Assembly: GCA_030141605.1 (NCBI GenBank)
Contig: JAQGDQ010000519.1
Location: forward strand, 90,991-154,990
Direction: 5' to 3'
Length of the DNA: 64,000 nt
Source: Tubiluchus corallicola
Lineage: Eukaryota > Priapulida > Priapulimorpha > Priapulimorphida > Tubiluchidae
The translations under genes and the position numbers were made by a program. Shown here in pieces: positions 11,401 to 22,488 of this stretch. How positions within the stretch are numbered: position 1 is the stretch's first letter; each line of letters begins with the position of its first letter. The notes beneath the pieces are model-generated. The model did not search any database and had not been told where the DNA came from. It saw only the letters and a list, made by a program, of their open reading frames with translations.

Positions 11401-14400
11401 TTAACAGCCGTGGGATTGGGGTTGCTTCGCAACAAGTAACGCTAACCAGCCAATCAGCATCTGAAGTCAGGTGCATTCCACAATATACTGTATGGTATGT
11501 TCTCACACAAAATCACTTGTAGATCGTTGATGAAACGTATGTTTAGTTGATTGTTCTGCATTCTTATAAAATGATTACATATTATGGATTAGTATCATCT
11601 TTTGTAAAAACTGGTTTATAAATCAAAGTACATGCTTATTTACGACGGTGTCAATGTGTGCGTGAGTGTGTGTATGTATGCTCGTGTGTGTGCATGTGCA
11701 GAAATAAAACTGATACTTAATATTAGTACTCAATAACGAACAACTATTTGTTTATTTACAAGATTCTGTTTTAGTAACACGCCACAAGAAGCTATTGTCA
11801 AATGTGCAAAAGTCAATGTGGTCCAGTAGTGAAAGGGTTAACATATATTAGATTTTTGCACATCTAGTTTGTTTACAAATTAAAATTGATGTGTTGCTCA
11901 GCAACTTCTTATCTGATAGTCACCATAAGAAACTAGAGTCCTTGGACACCAGCGCTGAGATGGTTTTAATATAAAAATTCTATAATATTCGCTATGGTAG
12001 CAAATGGTTATTTAAAGTGTTACCAATCCAATAGTCATATGCTTGCAAAATTAATAGTTTTAAATGCTAAATTTCAAAATAACATTAATAAAAAAACATA
12101 TTTTTACTGCAGAAAAGTGATAGGTGCTAAATAACTTGTTTAAATAGCTGACAATAATATATCATAAAGAGTCAGTACTAATATGATTTATATGGCCTGA
12201 GATAATACAGGCACTGTGATTTATAATGCCATACTGTACTAACATGACACATGCGATGTGAAATAACATGTGGGATTATGATTTACGCGGTGAGCAACAA
12301 ATAAACATTCTAAATGTCGTCTCATGATCTTTCATGCGCTAGCCCGAAAGTTTATAAAAGTTGGTTCTTCTTTTCTGAATATGATAAAAGTAAAACAAAA
12401 ATAAACTATAGAGTACAGAGCCAAATATGAGTGGAAGCTGTGCTTGTTTACAACCAGATGTGAGAAGAATATCTGACTTGTCACAACTGAGCTAAGCAAA
12501 CGAAGTCATGCAACACAAAGCCTGGTCAGTAAGTGGTTGGTGACTGCCAATCAAATGCTTTCTTGGCAGTTTTATCCACAATACCACCCCTGGCTAGTTA
12601 CTTTTTGAGGAAAGACATATTATTATACACAAACAAAACTGACTAACACGCTGCTACAAATTTGCCTTTAATGTAAATTTTTTCTGGCGTAATGTGCCAC
12701 CACCTGAGCTTGATGGTTTTCAGTCCTGGCTTAAATGCCTGGAAAGATGTGACAGCTATAAGCACCGACCCCAAATGTTTATTTTGCATTTGTCAATAGA
12801 AACATGGTTAAGAAACGCAAATCAGAACATGACATAATGTTCAGTTCGAAGTTATTTAAAAAAAGAATAAATTGCTTTAACTGTATTATGCTCAATGTGT
12901 AACCTTACATGTCGTAAATTTTATATCAAGGAGCAAATTTACCATTTTTTCTATTTAGCTAAAAAATCTGCCTGTCGCCATTTTTTCAGTGTGGAGCGAA
13001 TCCTATAATGTTATTCAGCGATTTGACATTACGTAGCATATATATATTTTTCCTGAATCACTTATTTACGCTTTTTTGCCTAACCCGTACTTTAACAGTA
13101 AATGACTCATTCATGTCAAATGCATAAAAACTCCAGCTGATTATTATTATATAATATATATAATTATTTTGTTATACATTTTGCTGTTAACCAACCAGTT
13201 TGCTGCTGGCAGAAGCTGTTTCAAAGCCAAGTTTTTAATCTGACCAGCATTCATTTCTCAAAAACATATATAGCCCAAGTAAGTATAATGAACTGGTACC
13301 GTATTTTCCCGTGTATAAGAGACCCTTGTGTATAAGAGACCCCTTCAATTTTTAGGCAAAAATTCTGGAAAAAAGTTTTTTCAGACGGACATTTTTAGAG
13401 GGTAGAGTACAACTTTTTTCAACTCAGTGCGGTACTGAAAACAAAATAAAACCAGTTAATGTGTTGTAGAAAAAGAGTACTGTTATATATTAAAGTGCGT
13501 ACCTGCAAACCTGTAACAGGAAAAGAGAAAACGAGGAGATAATGCCTGTGTCACGATGCTTGTATTGCTTACAACCGCTTCATAGTCGAACGCGACACGC
13601 AAAACAGTTGTAGAGCACTTATTTCTTTAAAATCATTAGTGTCACAATTTATGCATCTTATTGAAAAGACTTACTCCCATGTATAAGAGACCCCCTATTT
13701 TTAAAGTGAAAATTCTGAGCAAAAAAGGGTCTCTTATACACGGGAAAATACGGTAATTTTAAATCAATTCAAATTTATTTATTCCTGACATAAAAAACAA
13801 ACACATCAGTTATACAAGCAAAGCATAAACCTGATTGGGAAGGGGTGGCGAAAAACGTGACATTACCGAATCAGCAACCCCACAGTAATTTCACACTTAA
13901 CATAACACAATACAGTCTATTGGATGCTTTTCATATATATTATAAAAATACAATATATTATATATATTTCTGAGTTGAAGCAAATTGGTAATAATACCAA
14001 ACGACACTGTTTTTAAGAAGTCAGTACACCCATACTGCGTAGCTGATAAGTAATTATATCAATAACATATGAATACGACCTCGATGTCGAACTTTTTGTA
14101 AAATGTATTAAATTTTAAGTGCATATATTTTCTCAAACGTAACTGTATCTCCTCTATTTTCATTTTTTTACTTTTTTAAAGTAATTCATTCAGTGCATGA
14201 GTAAGCAGAACGTTTCAAATTCAGCATGTGTCAGCGAAAATGTGATTAAAACTAATACATGAATGAAAACTTGTTGTGTTTTGGCTGTAAATTTATTCTT
14301 AGACAACCTTTGTTAATTTAAACTGCACTGTAAACATTACAATTTTGTGTAAGCATAGCCTCGCTAATTGCGTACATAGACTTGGTAAAGATAGAAGGTT

Positions 14401-16940
14401 TGGTTAACACGGAGATGTAGCAAACATGGCAAGCTTAGTTTACCTGCCACCCAGGAGTAGTGAACAGATGCCTTCTCCCTGTCCTCGGGCAGTTTTCCGG
14501 AATTTCAGGGAAGACCGACGTTAAATTTGCGCTCTGGATATATCGCAAAACTTACTCACCTGATCAACGGGATCATCTGTCGGTTGCAGCACTTGAATTC
14601 GCATGTTTGACAAGTCGGAGAGACTTATAGGAATCGTTGTGCCATCAGAGTTCTGAAGCAAAAACTTTGGTTGTTGATCGTCAATCCTTAAATGGCCGCC
14701 GTCCATACTATCTATAGGTTGCAATATCTCTGCAGAGTTGGACGAAGTCAGTTCTGCAGCTTCAATCCTCGACTGAATTATGTTGTTCGTAACAAAAACC
14801 TCCACATGACTTTGACCATTTGGTGGCACATCTGTGCTGACTGTGTTACCTGAATTGACAAAATTTATTTAGATAATTTATGTAGCATTATGCCTAATAC
14901 AGAGATGCCACTGTATCCTTGACAATTAAACTTGCACAACTTTGCTGATTGCACTGCTTGAAAATAAAACAAGCCTGGTATGAAAATATAGACATCAGGC
15001 TAAATATAAGTCCAGTAGTTTAATCTACAGAGGCAGGAAAAAAGAGCAAGAAAGACACAGAAAGAGATATGACAGAGAGAACAATTAAGTTTTCATGCTT
15101 TCCTGACTATAGCCATAGCAGTAATCTAGCACAGAGAGAGATGACAGAGAGAACAATTAAGTTTCCATGCTTTTCTGACAATAGCCATAGCAGTAATCTA
15201 GCAGAGAGAGATATGACAGAGAGAACAATTAAGTTTCCATGCTTTTCTGACAATAGCCATAGCAGTAATCTAGCAGAGAAAGATATGACAGAGAGAACAA
15301 TTAAGTTTTCATGCTTTTCTGACAATAGCCATAGCAGTAATCTAGCACAATATTTAGCTTTTTCTCTATAGCTTTTAAACTTTTTACAAGTGAATGAAAA
15401 TTTTCCTGCAGAGACACAAAGTGCATGTGAAACCATTACACTTTCACATAAACCACAACAAGCAGTCATGATGTGTGAAGAGACAAACGAAGTCCTTAAT
15501 TACCAGCACCAGAAACAGGTAAGAGCAGTTCACGCTGGCAGTCGTCATTCTGTTCAGCATCCTGCCTGTAGAGATCAGCATCAGTTGGAGCAGTTTCTTC
15601 TCCTTCAGGCATAACCTAAAAGAAAATAGTACGAAAACAAACTTAGATGAGGCATAATTGCCTTAGTTCAGCCTTGGCAACGGAAGCTTGTTTAATTTTG
15701 GTAGAACATTTTATTTAGATTAGTTTGAAGAGCCATCTAAGATACAAATGACAAGTGGTTTCTTAATATTATACATATATATACAGCCAACCTCGGGTAT
15801 AAGGTACTCACCTATAAGCGGCACTCGCTTATAAAGGACCACCAACACCAGTCCCGACTTTTTGTAACAATTTTCCTATGTAAAAATCTTCGTATATAAG
15901 GTACTCGCATATTAGGGTTATAAGGGACAATATCTTCAGGTCCCGCATAATAGAAACCCAGGTAAATTACCTCGCATATAAGGGACCCTATGATCAAAGC
16001 GAAATTGATTGATTTTTAACCTCAATCTTTTTGCAAACTCGGCCTTCAAACAGCTTGGTTTCCGCAGTCACATACATCTCGCATCACCGAAGAAGCTTCC
16101 TACACACCGCTTGCACTGAATGTGTAGCAATAATCCATAAAAATATGGATAAAAATACAGGTCTAGATACACACTCGGTCTGACTCAACTTCGGCTATAA
16201 GAGACGGTTTTTTCTGGTCCGGAGGTGTCCTTTATATCCGAGGTTGACTGTATATCACAAACGAATTTAATTCATGGTTAATTCTAATGCATGTTATTTA
16301 AAGTTAAATTGTCATAATATATGAATACATCACTGTTTAATGGTTTACAAACATTTTTCTTCTAATTTATTTATTTTAAAAATAAGCTGGAAACTTATCA
16401 GTTATGCACAATTTGTTCATAAACAAAAACTTGATCGTGGACAAAATATATCAAAAACACGACTTTGTCAAAGACATTTAAAAAACCAAAGGCTTGACTG
16501 TTGACCAAGTGAATAAGTGTAAACAAAATTATCTATATCCCTGAACACAGAAATGATAAATAATTTAATGTTCTGTTTAGTTCGATCAAAAAATTCATAA
16601 AATCCAAGCCAACGATAACAAATTTTCCTCAACACTGATAGCTAGCTTTTTAACAACATTGTTTACTTTTCATGAGGAAAATGGATAATGTAAACAAAGA
16701 TAATTTAAAGAAGATGACTGATTTCCTTGTCAAATGTCAACAGCTGCTTCAATATGTGCAACGAACAGTTAGATAAAAGAAGGATATAAAAACATATAAC
16801 AAATTGTCAAAATAAATTACCAATTGATACACATTTTCCCCTTCCACATAGACTAGTTTAGCATTGCTTAAAGCTTGCATGTTTGTTGAAAATGTATGCT
16901 GCGATGGGACGGTTTCAGGTTCCGATGCTGCCACACTCAT
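2493..16940 (-). CDS. Multi-exon C2H2 zinc-finger protein gene, 3' end outside the window
   Basis: I assembled six exons by splice sites and phase: 16821-16940 (ATG at 16940), 15504-15615, 14560-14849, 10545-10658, 3651-3944 and 2493-2769. Phases chain correctly (0, 1, 0, 0, 0, then out in phase 1), giving 402 codons. Residues 1-212 are a linker-like N-terminus without fingers; residues about 194-206 are very acidic (DVDDEDDDDEI). Six fingers follow in the last two exons, starting CPQCDRMF, CSRCPASF, CPECKKLF, CGECGDEF, CGKCGEHF and CKTCGKAF. The fourth finger is split by the 3651/2769 intron. The sixth ends in HTG, the start of a TGEKP-type linker, so more fingers are expected left of position 1; I found none at 1-2492. 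The product is presumably a nuclear DNA-binding regulator. I cannot assign an orthologue. A TTAG acceptor just upstream of the ATG implies a 5' non-coding exon. Exon structure is strongly supported; identity is not. Confidence 0.85.
3082..3577. mobile_element. hAT-type MITE, family 1 copy A
   Basis: Terminal inverted repeats CAGCGGTGTGCAAATT and CAGGGGTGTGCAAATT (one mismatch) bound a 496-bp element with no transposase. It is flanked by a perfect 8-bp target duplication, TACTACAG (3074-3081 and 3578-3585), which is diagnostic of hAT insertion. A second copy lies at 41087-41546 in the opposite orientation. It sits in an intron of the zinc-finger gene, 66 bp from the splice donor at 3650. Confidence 0.9.
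4119..4405. repeat. Fold-back inverted repeat, arms about 85 bp
   Basis: The arm at 4119-4204 (AAAGCTTTAGGTTTTGGCC onward) is the near-perfect reverse complement of 4315-4402, with a 110-bp spacer. The arms share GTTATCTGCTAGTCACCTGT. It is probably a small fold-back transposon remnant in an intron of the zinc-finger gene. Confidence 0.75.
4617..4782 (+). repeat. G-rich tract followed by an (AAC)n microsatellite
   Basis: Positions 4617-4712 hold many GGG and GGGG runs separated by short T-rich loops, a pattern able to form G-quadruplexes on the plus strand. A run of ACA/AAC triplets follows at about 4750-4780, the same unit as the tail of the nearby 5S SINE (reverse strand at 5115-5130). It may be the end of another SINE. 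Confidence 0.6.
5115..5668 (-). mobile_element. 5S-rRNA-derived SINE, copy B (near full length)
   Basis: The minus strand from 5668 to 5549 is a complete 120-nt 5S-like head starting GTCTACGGCC and containing GTTAAGCAACGT, TACTTGGATGGGTGAC and a GGTGCTGTAGGCTT end. The body (5548 to about 5131) matches copy A and terminates in an (AAC)n tail at 5115-5130. Head, body and tail together define a Pol III-type SINE. The internal control region looks intact, so transcription is possible. Confidence 0.85.
5669..7387. other. Intronic stretch with LINE 3'-end and decayed piggyBac-like sequence
   Basis: Near 5941-6130 the minus strand resembles a LINE 3' end. At about 6588 a TTAA is followed by CCCCTATAGGGTC and a GGGGTAAAAAATTACCCCC palindrome; GGGGTAATTTTTTAC recurs near 7160. 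This suggests a decayed TTAA-type element. An open frame at 6678-7004 has no recognisable motif, and I do not call it a gene. Confidence 0.3.
7388..7690 (-). mobile_element. LINE 3' end with (TAC)n tail, copy A
   Basis: This is the reverse complement of the 3' end of the LINE at 43021-43753. Shared stretches include AATGACTCGTTTTGAATAT and GCAAATAAAGATTTTAC. It ends in a short TAC tail (7388-7400), so only the 3' UTR and the last codons survive. It lies in an intron of the zinc-finger gene, same strand. Confidence 0.85.
8432..8836 (+). CDS. Small protein consisting of a CBP/p300-type TAZ2 zinc-binding domain
   Basis: The ATG at 8432 opens 134 codons. The frame is open further upstream but without another ATG. 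Residues 16-98 match the TAZ2 fold of CBP/p300, with all twelve zinc ligands in place: H29-C33-C38-C43, H52-C56-C63-C66 and H76-C80-C85-C90, plus the typical HAKQC and CSVPFC blocks. TAZ2 domains bind transactivation domains of transcription factors; in animals they normally sit inside the very large CBP/p300 acetyltransferases. Nothing else of CBP (KIX, bromodomain, HAT) is present here. The remaining 36 residues are polar and unrecognised. AATAAA overlaps the end (8837-8842). It lies antisense inside the intron of the zinc-finger gene between exons 3651-3944 and 10545-10658. It could be a standalone gene, one exon of a larger gene or a retained retrocopy. The preserved ligands argue for selection; expression is unknown. 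Confidence 0.6.
   Translation: METNTTSGAETEGDRYTTFIQRCISSLEHACECQDSNCPVTNCIKVKIVVIHARICQQDREKCAACSHLMTLCSYHAKQCQLMQCSVPFCHNYRQSFGDHKEASFTVESSSKMAQGIPDRERGTNFMNLKLANL
8843..9322. other. No gene recognised; short direct repeat
   Basis: A 30-bp-scale direct repeat (AAGAGGTGCCAGTATGTCTCC and its near-copy) lies at about 8956-9010. Nothing else could be assigned. Confidence 0.4.
9323..9990. mobile_element. Possible DNA transposon remnant with diverged inverted ends
   Basis: The left end contains CATGTGTACGTAATGC twice (9349 and 9418). The right end, reverse complemented, contains CCATGTGTGCATAATAC and GGTTCCATGTGTCCG in matching order. The outer borders GG..CC are flanked by TTA and TAA. This looks like a PIF/Harbinger-type MITE, but the termini are diverged and the target duplication is not exact. 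Confidence 0.35.
9991..10544. other. No gene recognised; (AT)n microsatellite
   Basis: AT-rich intronic sequence with TATATA runs at about 10175-10215 and an (AT)n tract at 10268-10290. No exon or transposon ends were found. Confidence 0.5.
11250..11837. mobile_element. piggyBac-like MITE with TTAA target duplication
   Basis: A 12-bp perfect terminal inverted repeat (CCCTTTCACTAC and its complement) is flanked on both sides by TTAA (11246-11249, 11838-11841). TTAA insertion with CCC ends is the piggyBac signature. The 588-bp interior has no transposase frame. It lies in the zinc-finger intron between exons 10545-10658 and 14560-14849. Confidence 0.85.
11838..13298. other. Intronic stretch, no gene recognised
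   Basis: AT-rich sequence without coding frames of note or clear transposon ends. Confidence 0.5.
13299..13753. mobile_element. TA-flanked MITE with long terminal inverted repeats
   Basis: The ends read CCGTATTTTCCCGTGTATAA on both strands, extending into AGAGACCC, and are flanked by TA. Internal copies of GTATAAGAGACCCC lie just inside each end. There is no ORF. This is a 455-bp non-autonomous DNA transposon of unassigned superfamily; the TA duplication favours a Tc1/mariner-like or related type. Confidence 0.8.
13757..13920 (-). mobile_element. Possible LINE 3' end
   Basis: The plus strand AATTCAAATTTATTTATTCC and the following 130 bp resemble the reverse complement of LINE 3' ends seen elsewhere here (such as 50743). 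It directly abuts the MITE ending at 13753. No coding part is visible. Confidence 0.35.
15069..15352. repeat. Four tandem 72-bp repeats in a zinc-finger gene intron
   Basis: Units starting ATGACAGAGAGAACAATTAAG recur at 15069, 15141, 15213 and 15285. Because 72 is a multiple of three, both strands stay open, which produces spurious repetitive ORFs. The array lies between exons 14560-14849 and 15504-15615. Confidence 0.9.
15784..16250. mobile_element. pogo/Tigger-like MITE
   Basis: The ends CAGCCAACCTCGGGTATAAG and CAGTCAACCTCGGATATAAA are inverted and flanked by TA. CAGTCRACCTCNNNTAT ends with TA duplication are typical of pogo/Tigger-type elements. The interior repeats TATAAGG blocks and carries no transposase. 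It is intronic in the zinc-finger gene. Confidence 0.75.
16251..16820. other. Intronic stretch, no feature recognised
   Basis: AT-rich sequence containing several ACAAA-rich phrases; no exon or transposon boundary. Confidence 0.5.
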
Positions 16941-17243
16941 CTCCTAATCAAATAAAATGAAAATAAACTTGTGAATTTTAACTACCAAATCTGTTATATC
17001 TACTTAACATATACAGCAAAGTAAACATAGCTGCTGAACAGGAGCAATTCGTCCTTTTTCTACGGGAGAAGGAAGACAATGTGAGCCACGATAATGTTTC
17101 ATCAGGGAAAAAATGATTAGGTCTACATGTCAAAAATATATATGAATGATAATTAGAATAGCAAACAGAGTAGCAGCCAGTGGCTATACAAACTGTAAGT
17201 TTCAAAAAGCACTTTCTATAATGTGATTTTTAACAATCACGAA

Positions 17244-18116
17244 CTGTGCTGGGTAGTAATGCGTTACTGTAATCAGATCACTTTTCATAGCAACGAGTAA
17301 TGTAATGCTATTACTCTGCTTAGCCTTGTAATCAGATTATTCGTTACTTTCACAGTAACGCTATTAAATCTGCGTTACTTATCTATCCAAAAAAAACCAC
17401 TTAGGCCATTTCGGTCACTTAGCCACCTTGCTTTTGTTTATCTCTACTACACAACGTCTGTATGCATACCGTGGTTTATTACTTTGCTCAAATAATAACC
17501 TTATTTGACATTCAGACCAACTGCATCATAAAAACTTCTACAGCTGTAGCTGTTTTACACTCTCAACACTTGGTCACATTCAAGTTGCACACATTGTAAA
17601 ACAACGTAGCTCAGTAAAGCCACATGCCTCGTAAAGCAACACGGTTTAACACTGTAGTGTGTGCAGTCAATACATATTTTAGCGTTATACAATGGATGGG
17701 GGCGACAAAGTTCAAGCTTCGTCGTCAGCCCAGCAAGCAGAAACTTTTTGCAAGTGGCAATATAGCGAATATTTTAATTTTGTAAATGCAGAAAAACTAA
17801 TTTAACAGTGCGGTGCACCTTGTGTGCGGGGAAAAACTGTCATCTGCACCAAAAAAACTCAATACATGTAGCAGTGAAAATGTAACGTAAATTAACTTGA
17901 TGGCATATTTATGCATATTGCAGGAGCAATGCTCCAATTTCACTAAAGTCAAACTGAAGCTCATTTTTCGCCGAAGTAGCATGCAAAAGTAATGAGTAAA
18001 CCGTAAGGGGTTACCCTTGCTGAAAGTAATCAGTGATAAGCAATTTGACTACAATTTTTCTGAAGTAATTAGTAATCATGACAAATTACTTTTCAAAAGT
18101 AACAAGTCCAACACTG
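17244..18116. mobile_element. hAT-like non-autonomous element
   Basis: The left end CTGTGCTGGGTAGTAATGCG and the right end (minus strand CAGTGTTGGACTTGTTAC) resemble the widespread hAT terminus. Both subterminal regions are filled with GTAAT/ATTAC and GTTAC motifs, typical of hAT MITEs. The 8-bp flanks (ATCACGAA, CTTATGAA) match at only 5 of 8 positions, so exact ends are uncertain. Confidence 0.65.
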
Positions 18117-18903
18117 CTTATGAATATTAAATACAACTAATAAATAGGCCTACTGGTTTCACTGTTTACCTGAAAAACCACACATCTCACACAAAACTGA
18201 CAAATGCTTACACGTTTACGCAAACATAAACAGGTAACCACCAATATGTTAAAAAATTAAATTTGTCACTACTGCTCAGTATTAATTCTCACTTTTCAAT
18301 CACTTTAAACAAAATGATCAAACTTTCAGGCACGTACAGACGCTCAAAGGTTCATCCATACGAGACGCAGTTAACAAGTACAATGACACAAACTTAATTT
18401 CGAGTTCTAGTCTTGATCAAAAATCAAAATATAGAGAAATGCCACAGAATTCAGACTATTCACTGGACAGGGTACGAATATCACAAGTGATAAAATTTTG
18501 CTTGTGCTAATGACAACAAGATCACAGATGGGCTCCTCAACTATTTTGAGAAATAAATGTTGTCTTTCCTTTGTCTTTCTAAAATTAGTAATGTGAACTG
18601 TAACTGTAATCGTAACATTATGTACTCATGGATTTTGCCAATGATAAAATTAATGAATACCGAACTTTTGCATTTTTCCAATAGGTGTGTTCAGGTGCCA
18701 CATGAATTATAATAAGTAATCGCGAATTACAATAGCAAAACAAATCATAGTATGTAAAAGACACCTACTTGATACTGTTTGTAAATAGTACTTGGTACCA
18801 AATTTACAATAGCCATTATTAATGTTTAAAATATTTGTACTTAAACATCGGCCTAATCTGATTTAACATTATGCTGGGTGCTACTGCTCAATTCTAATCT
18901 TAC

Positions 18904-19190
18904 AAGGCCGCCATTTCATAAAAAGGGGAAACTAATAATGAGCGTAAATAGTGTGTTTTAAGGCCTTCTATGGCGCTCCACTGAAAAATAACTGAAATAA
19001 ACCAAGCTGAATAAAGTTCAACATAGCTAAAATATACTGATACAAAAATGTTAAATTTAAGTCAATAAATGACAAATACGAAATTAAACGAACCGTGAAA
19101 GCTTATAGAAACGTCTTGACAAATTCTAAAACATACAGAAACCAAAAATATATTAAATAAAATTTCGACCTAATTTTCGCAAAATGGCTG
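18904..19190 (-). promoter_or_regulatory. Candidate 5' non-coding exon/promoter of the zinc-finger gene
   Basis: The first coding exon (16821-16940) has a splice acceptor immediately before its ATG, so a leader exon must lie to the right. On the minus strand the sequence GGCGGCCTT followed by GTAAGA gives a plausible donor with its exon ending at 18904. A CCGCCATTTCAT stretch (plus strand) resembles metazoan core promoter or 5' UTR sequence. Joining this donor to the acceptor would create only a four-codon upstream ORF. This is inference; RNA data would be needed to place the start. Confidence 0.25.
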
Positions 19191-19740
19191 TTAGGCAGTG
19201 CGCAATGAAATGGACAAAATACCCGGATGTCGTCAGAACTCGTTTCACTCACGTCTCATTCAGTTTGACGCACCGGAACAGATATTATTTATGTACCAGC
19301 ATATTTATATACAAAAATGAAACGTGGGGTTTAACGATTACTCAAGAAAAACAGATTGACACATTTCGCAGAAGTCTTCTCAGGAAAGTTTTAAAGATAA
19401 GATGGCTATACATTATCAAAAATGAAGATTTATACATCAGAACTTTTGAAATTTATTGGATTTCAAAAGTCTGATGATTAAGGTGGTTATGACATCTTCT
19501 AAGACTACCAAATGAAGCACCAGCAAGAACCGCCTTAAAGGAAGCGTTAAGGCCTTGCAAGAAACAAATTGGCAAACCAAAAACAATTTGAACAACTAAA
19601 ATAAATAAAGATGTTCAATAATTTCAACCAAATCCATTTTTAGGAGAAAAAGAACTTAAGCTGTTAGCTGCAGATAGAAGTGGATAGAATAATCTGGAAA
19701 ATGTTGATACCTCAATGCCTACAATAGGTGGTGATAATAG
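19184..19740 (+). pseudogene. LINE reverse-transcriptase C-terminus, degenerate
   Basis: The frame around 19310-19470 contains ETWGLTITQEKQIDTFRRSL and LLRKVLKIRWL, typical of the C-terminal region of RTE-like LINE ORF2 proteins. After a frameshift, 19480-19735 continues with LPNEAPA-like, KKQIGKPKT-like and AADRSGW-like stretches, as expected. No intact RT or endonuclease domain is present, so this is a truncated dead copy. Confidence 0.7.
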
Positions 19741-19769
19741 CAGTGCTGGTAAAATAAGGCTAAGCAATT

Positions 19770-20434
19770 TAGGGTTGAACATCAAACGTTCGAATTCGAT
19801 TCGAATGCGTTATTTTTATTGGAATTCGATTTGAACCTAAAATTAAGGATTCAAATAGCTTAGCACTTTACCACATACATTCTTTTTTCATTAAAACATT
19901 TTCATTAAACATCACACTATTAGTACAATTGGCGATTTTTGTGAACAGTTTTAAATTAATTATCAGTGGTTCTATAACAGAACAAAATCAAGGCTTATGC
20001 ATGATCTTTACAAAACCAATTTTTACTGAGGGTTCGAAAACTTGTTCGAAATTCTTTCAAACTCAATTCGAATTTGAAATATTGAAATTTAGTTTGACTC
20101 GAATTTGAAAGAGCCAAATTCGATTTGAGCTCGATTTCTGATGGAGAACGCTGACCCTTGGAACAAAGTTAAAGATTTTCGAACAAATTTTCGAAACCCT
20201 AGTAAAAATTGGTCTTACAAAGATCAAGCTTAGTACGTCATTTTGTTCTGATGTAAAACCACTATTAGTTTATTAAAACTTTTCCATAGAAACTGTAGCT
20301 AAATTGTGCTAATTGCATGCTGTTTTAAACATTTTAATGATAAAGAACATATGTGGCCGAAGTGCTGAATTATTCGAAACTATAATTTTAGATTTGAATC
20401 GAATTCCCTTCGAACATTCGATGCTCACTCCCTA
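19770..20434. mobile_element. Two head-to-head copies of a TAGGGGTGAGCA MITE
   Basis: Positions 19770-20157 are a full reverse copy and 20158-20434 a truncated forward copy of the family at 31934-32322. Both share AAAGATCA followed by a GATTTTGTTCTG-like block and many TTCGAA motifs. The outer ends are TAGGGTTGAACATC and GATGCTCACTCCCTA. The head-to-head join forms a large imperfect palindrome. Confidence 0.7.
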
Positions 20435-21584
20435 CAGGTAAAGGCAAGAATCAGAGCTTTGGAAATAAATGGTAATTGTCTATTTAGATGGTCACTGGAT
20501 GAGTAGGACAGAATTTTTGGATGTGGCTTACAGCCAGAAACTTTGTAACATATTTTGTTACGTTGTATTTTTTATGAAAATTAAAAAGGAAAAGTTATTA
20601 ATTTTGGTAATGTGTTTCAGATAAGGAGCGTGTGAGTGGGTTACCGAAAATGAAAATAATGTAGGAGACTGACCATCATTGATCAGTGACATTTTCAACA
20701 GTAAATATATATTAACTGAATTTGAATTTGGTGAGTGGTCGCGTCAATATCTGTTTTGCTTTTCAAGGGTGCGTATTGCGTAGCTGAAGTCCGCGGGATA
20801 AATAAAAGTAAATTGGCTAGATAAGTGTTGAAGACAAGAAGTGAACATGAATGTGTTACAGGCTAAGTTAAAGTAAAATTATGCGTCTTTCTGACCGTAT
20901 TTGTAATTTGAACTTGTTTCTTTATCAACTGTTAAAATTAATGCCAACTCACGTATATAAAGTTAAACAGTTTGTTGTCTTTCACAGGTTTTATAACCGT
21001 CGGGTAAAGTTTGTTGCTCAAATACGCAACTAGCAGTAACATTATATATATACATTGCCATTGGCAAGTACAGGATAAAAATACATAGATGTAAAGCTAC
21101 AGGTTGCAGGTACATTATAAATAAACTGACATACTGCGGCTTTGTTTTACATGCTATTATGAGGATTAACTAAAAAACATATTAATCCATTAATCAAAGT
21201 GATTGCGAATTTGGCTGTACCATAGTTACTTGATAGTAATATTGGATACTGTTATTAACCACAGGAGATTACAAAACTTACACGAATCTGGTGTGCTTCA
21301 CACATGAATGCGAAAATTCTTAATATTCATGCGACTGCAAATAGAGCAGTTTCAAGTTTCACTGCTGTGAGTGATTAATTTGCTGACCATTGAGAAATAT
21401 TACACAATATTCGTTAACTTCATTACAATGAGTATTCACAGGAAAAACAGTCAACAGATCTATTTTAAGCTTTGTATTGATTCTCCTTTTGTGGATGACA
21501 TAGTAGACAGATCTATATGTGCAAGATTTTACGTGGACACATCAACATCAATTATGTAACTTTCTTCACTGTAATACGTACTTG
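20435..21584. other. No gene recognised
   Basis: AT-rich sequence lacking coding frames. A GTAATATTACA-rich segment follows 21030. Nothing assignable. Confidence 0.45.
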
Positions 21585-21785
21585 CACTAGAGGTCATTCA
21601 CTGAAACTTTACAAGCATTGAGCCAACACTGAGCAATACAGGTGCAGCTCTTCAAATACCGAAATTGATCTATGGAATTCCCTACCGGAAGAAGTTATAT
21701 TGCTTACAAATGAATTGGAGTTTTAAAAATGCATTAGACAAATATTTATGCACTGGAGGTCTCCTATATTAATACCTTTGATGTA
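21585..21785 (+). pseudogene. LINE ORF2 C-terminal fragment
   Basis: Reads TRGHSLKLYKH, stop, ANTEQYRCSSS, IDLWNSLPEEVILLTNELEF, stop, KC. The RGHS...KLYK and WNSLPEEV blocks are hallmarks of the C-terminal tail of many LINE reverse transcriptases. In-frame stops mark it as dead. Confidence 0.7.
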
Positions 21786-22488
21786 TGATTGCAGGCAGAG
21801 CATGTTTTTGTAAATATTTATCCATAAAGGGCACGATGAATCCTATACTATTTATGTGCAGATAACTGTTTTGTTACACGACCAATCTCACAACATGCTC
21901 ACCGTTATGGTAAGCAAGATTCTGTATGTTTTGGGTAAATTTATTTTTACAACAACCGAAACATTTTTTTGTGGGGTATCGGTGTACCTTTCTGAAGCAG
22001 ATAAATTATTCAGCCCTACCAACTCTCACACATCAGGCCATTAGGCGTGTATTACGTGTGCATTTTAAGTATTTTACATGCGCACATTCATCAAATTTTA
22101 GTTCTCACGCATTCCACAAGTTTGCAAAATCGTCTGGCTGCTTTTGACATTTATGTTCTAATAATAGTTGTAAAAAAGTAACAGATGGTGCTTCTCATCA
22201 ACATCTAATATATAATTGAAATATACGTTTAACATTGTAAAATTAATAAAATTTGGTTTGCAATGTAATAATAAGGCTGGGGTGCTAATCTATGGACTAA
22301 CAATATTCATGCCTGACTGTTTTTGCACGTAACATAGTACATATCGTTCATCATGTATAATTCATTATTTTCTGGACTATATAAATACTTGCATTTCCTC
22401 TGTAGTTAAGCTTATAGCCTGCCAGTTGTTTAGGTAGGAAATATCCATAGCTTCAGCGTCCAAGAAAAATAAGGTTCATTTACGAGTG
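21786..22488. other. Probable LINE 3' UTR and unassigned sequence
   Basis: Follows the LINE fragment directly, so part is probably its 3' untranslated region. No other feature was seen. Confidence 0.35.
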
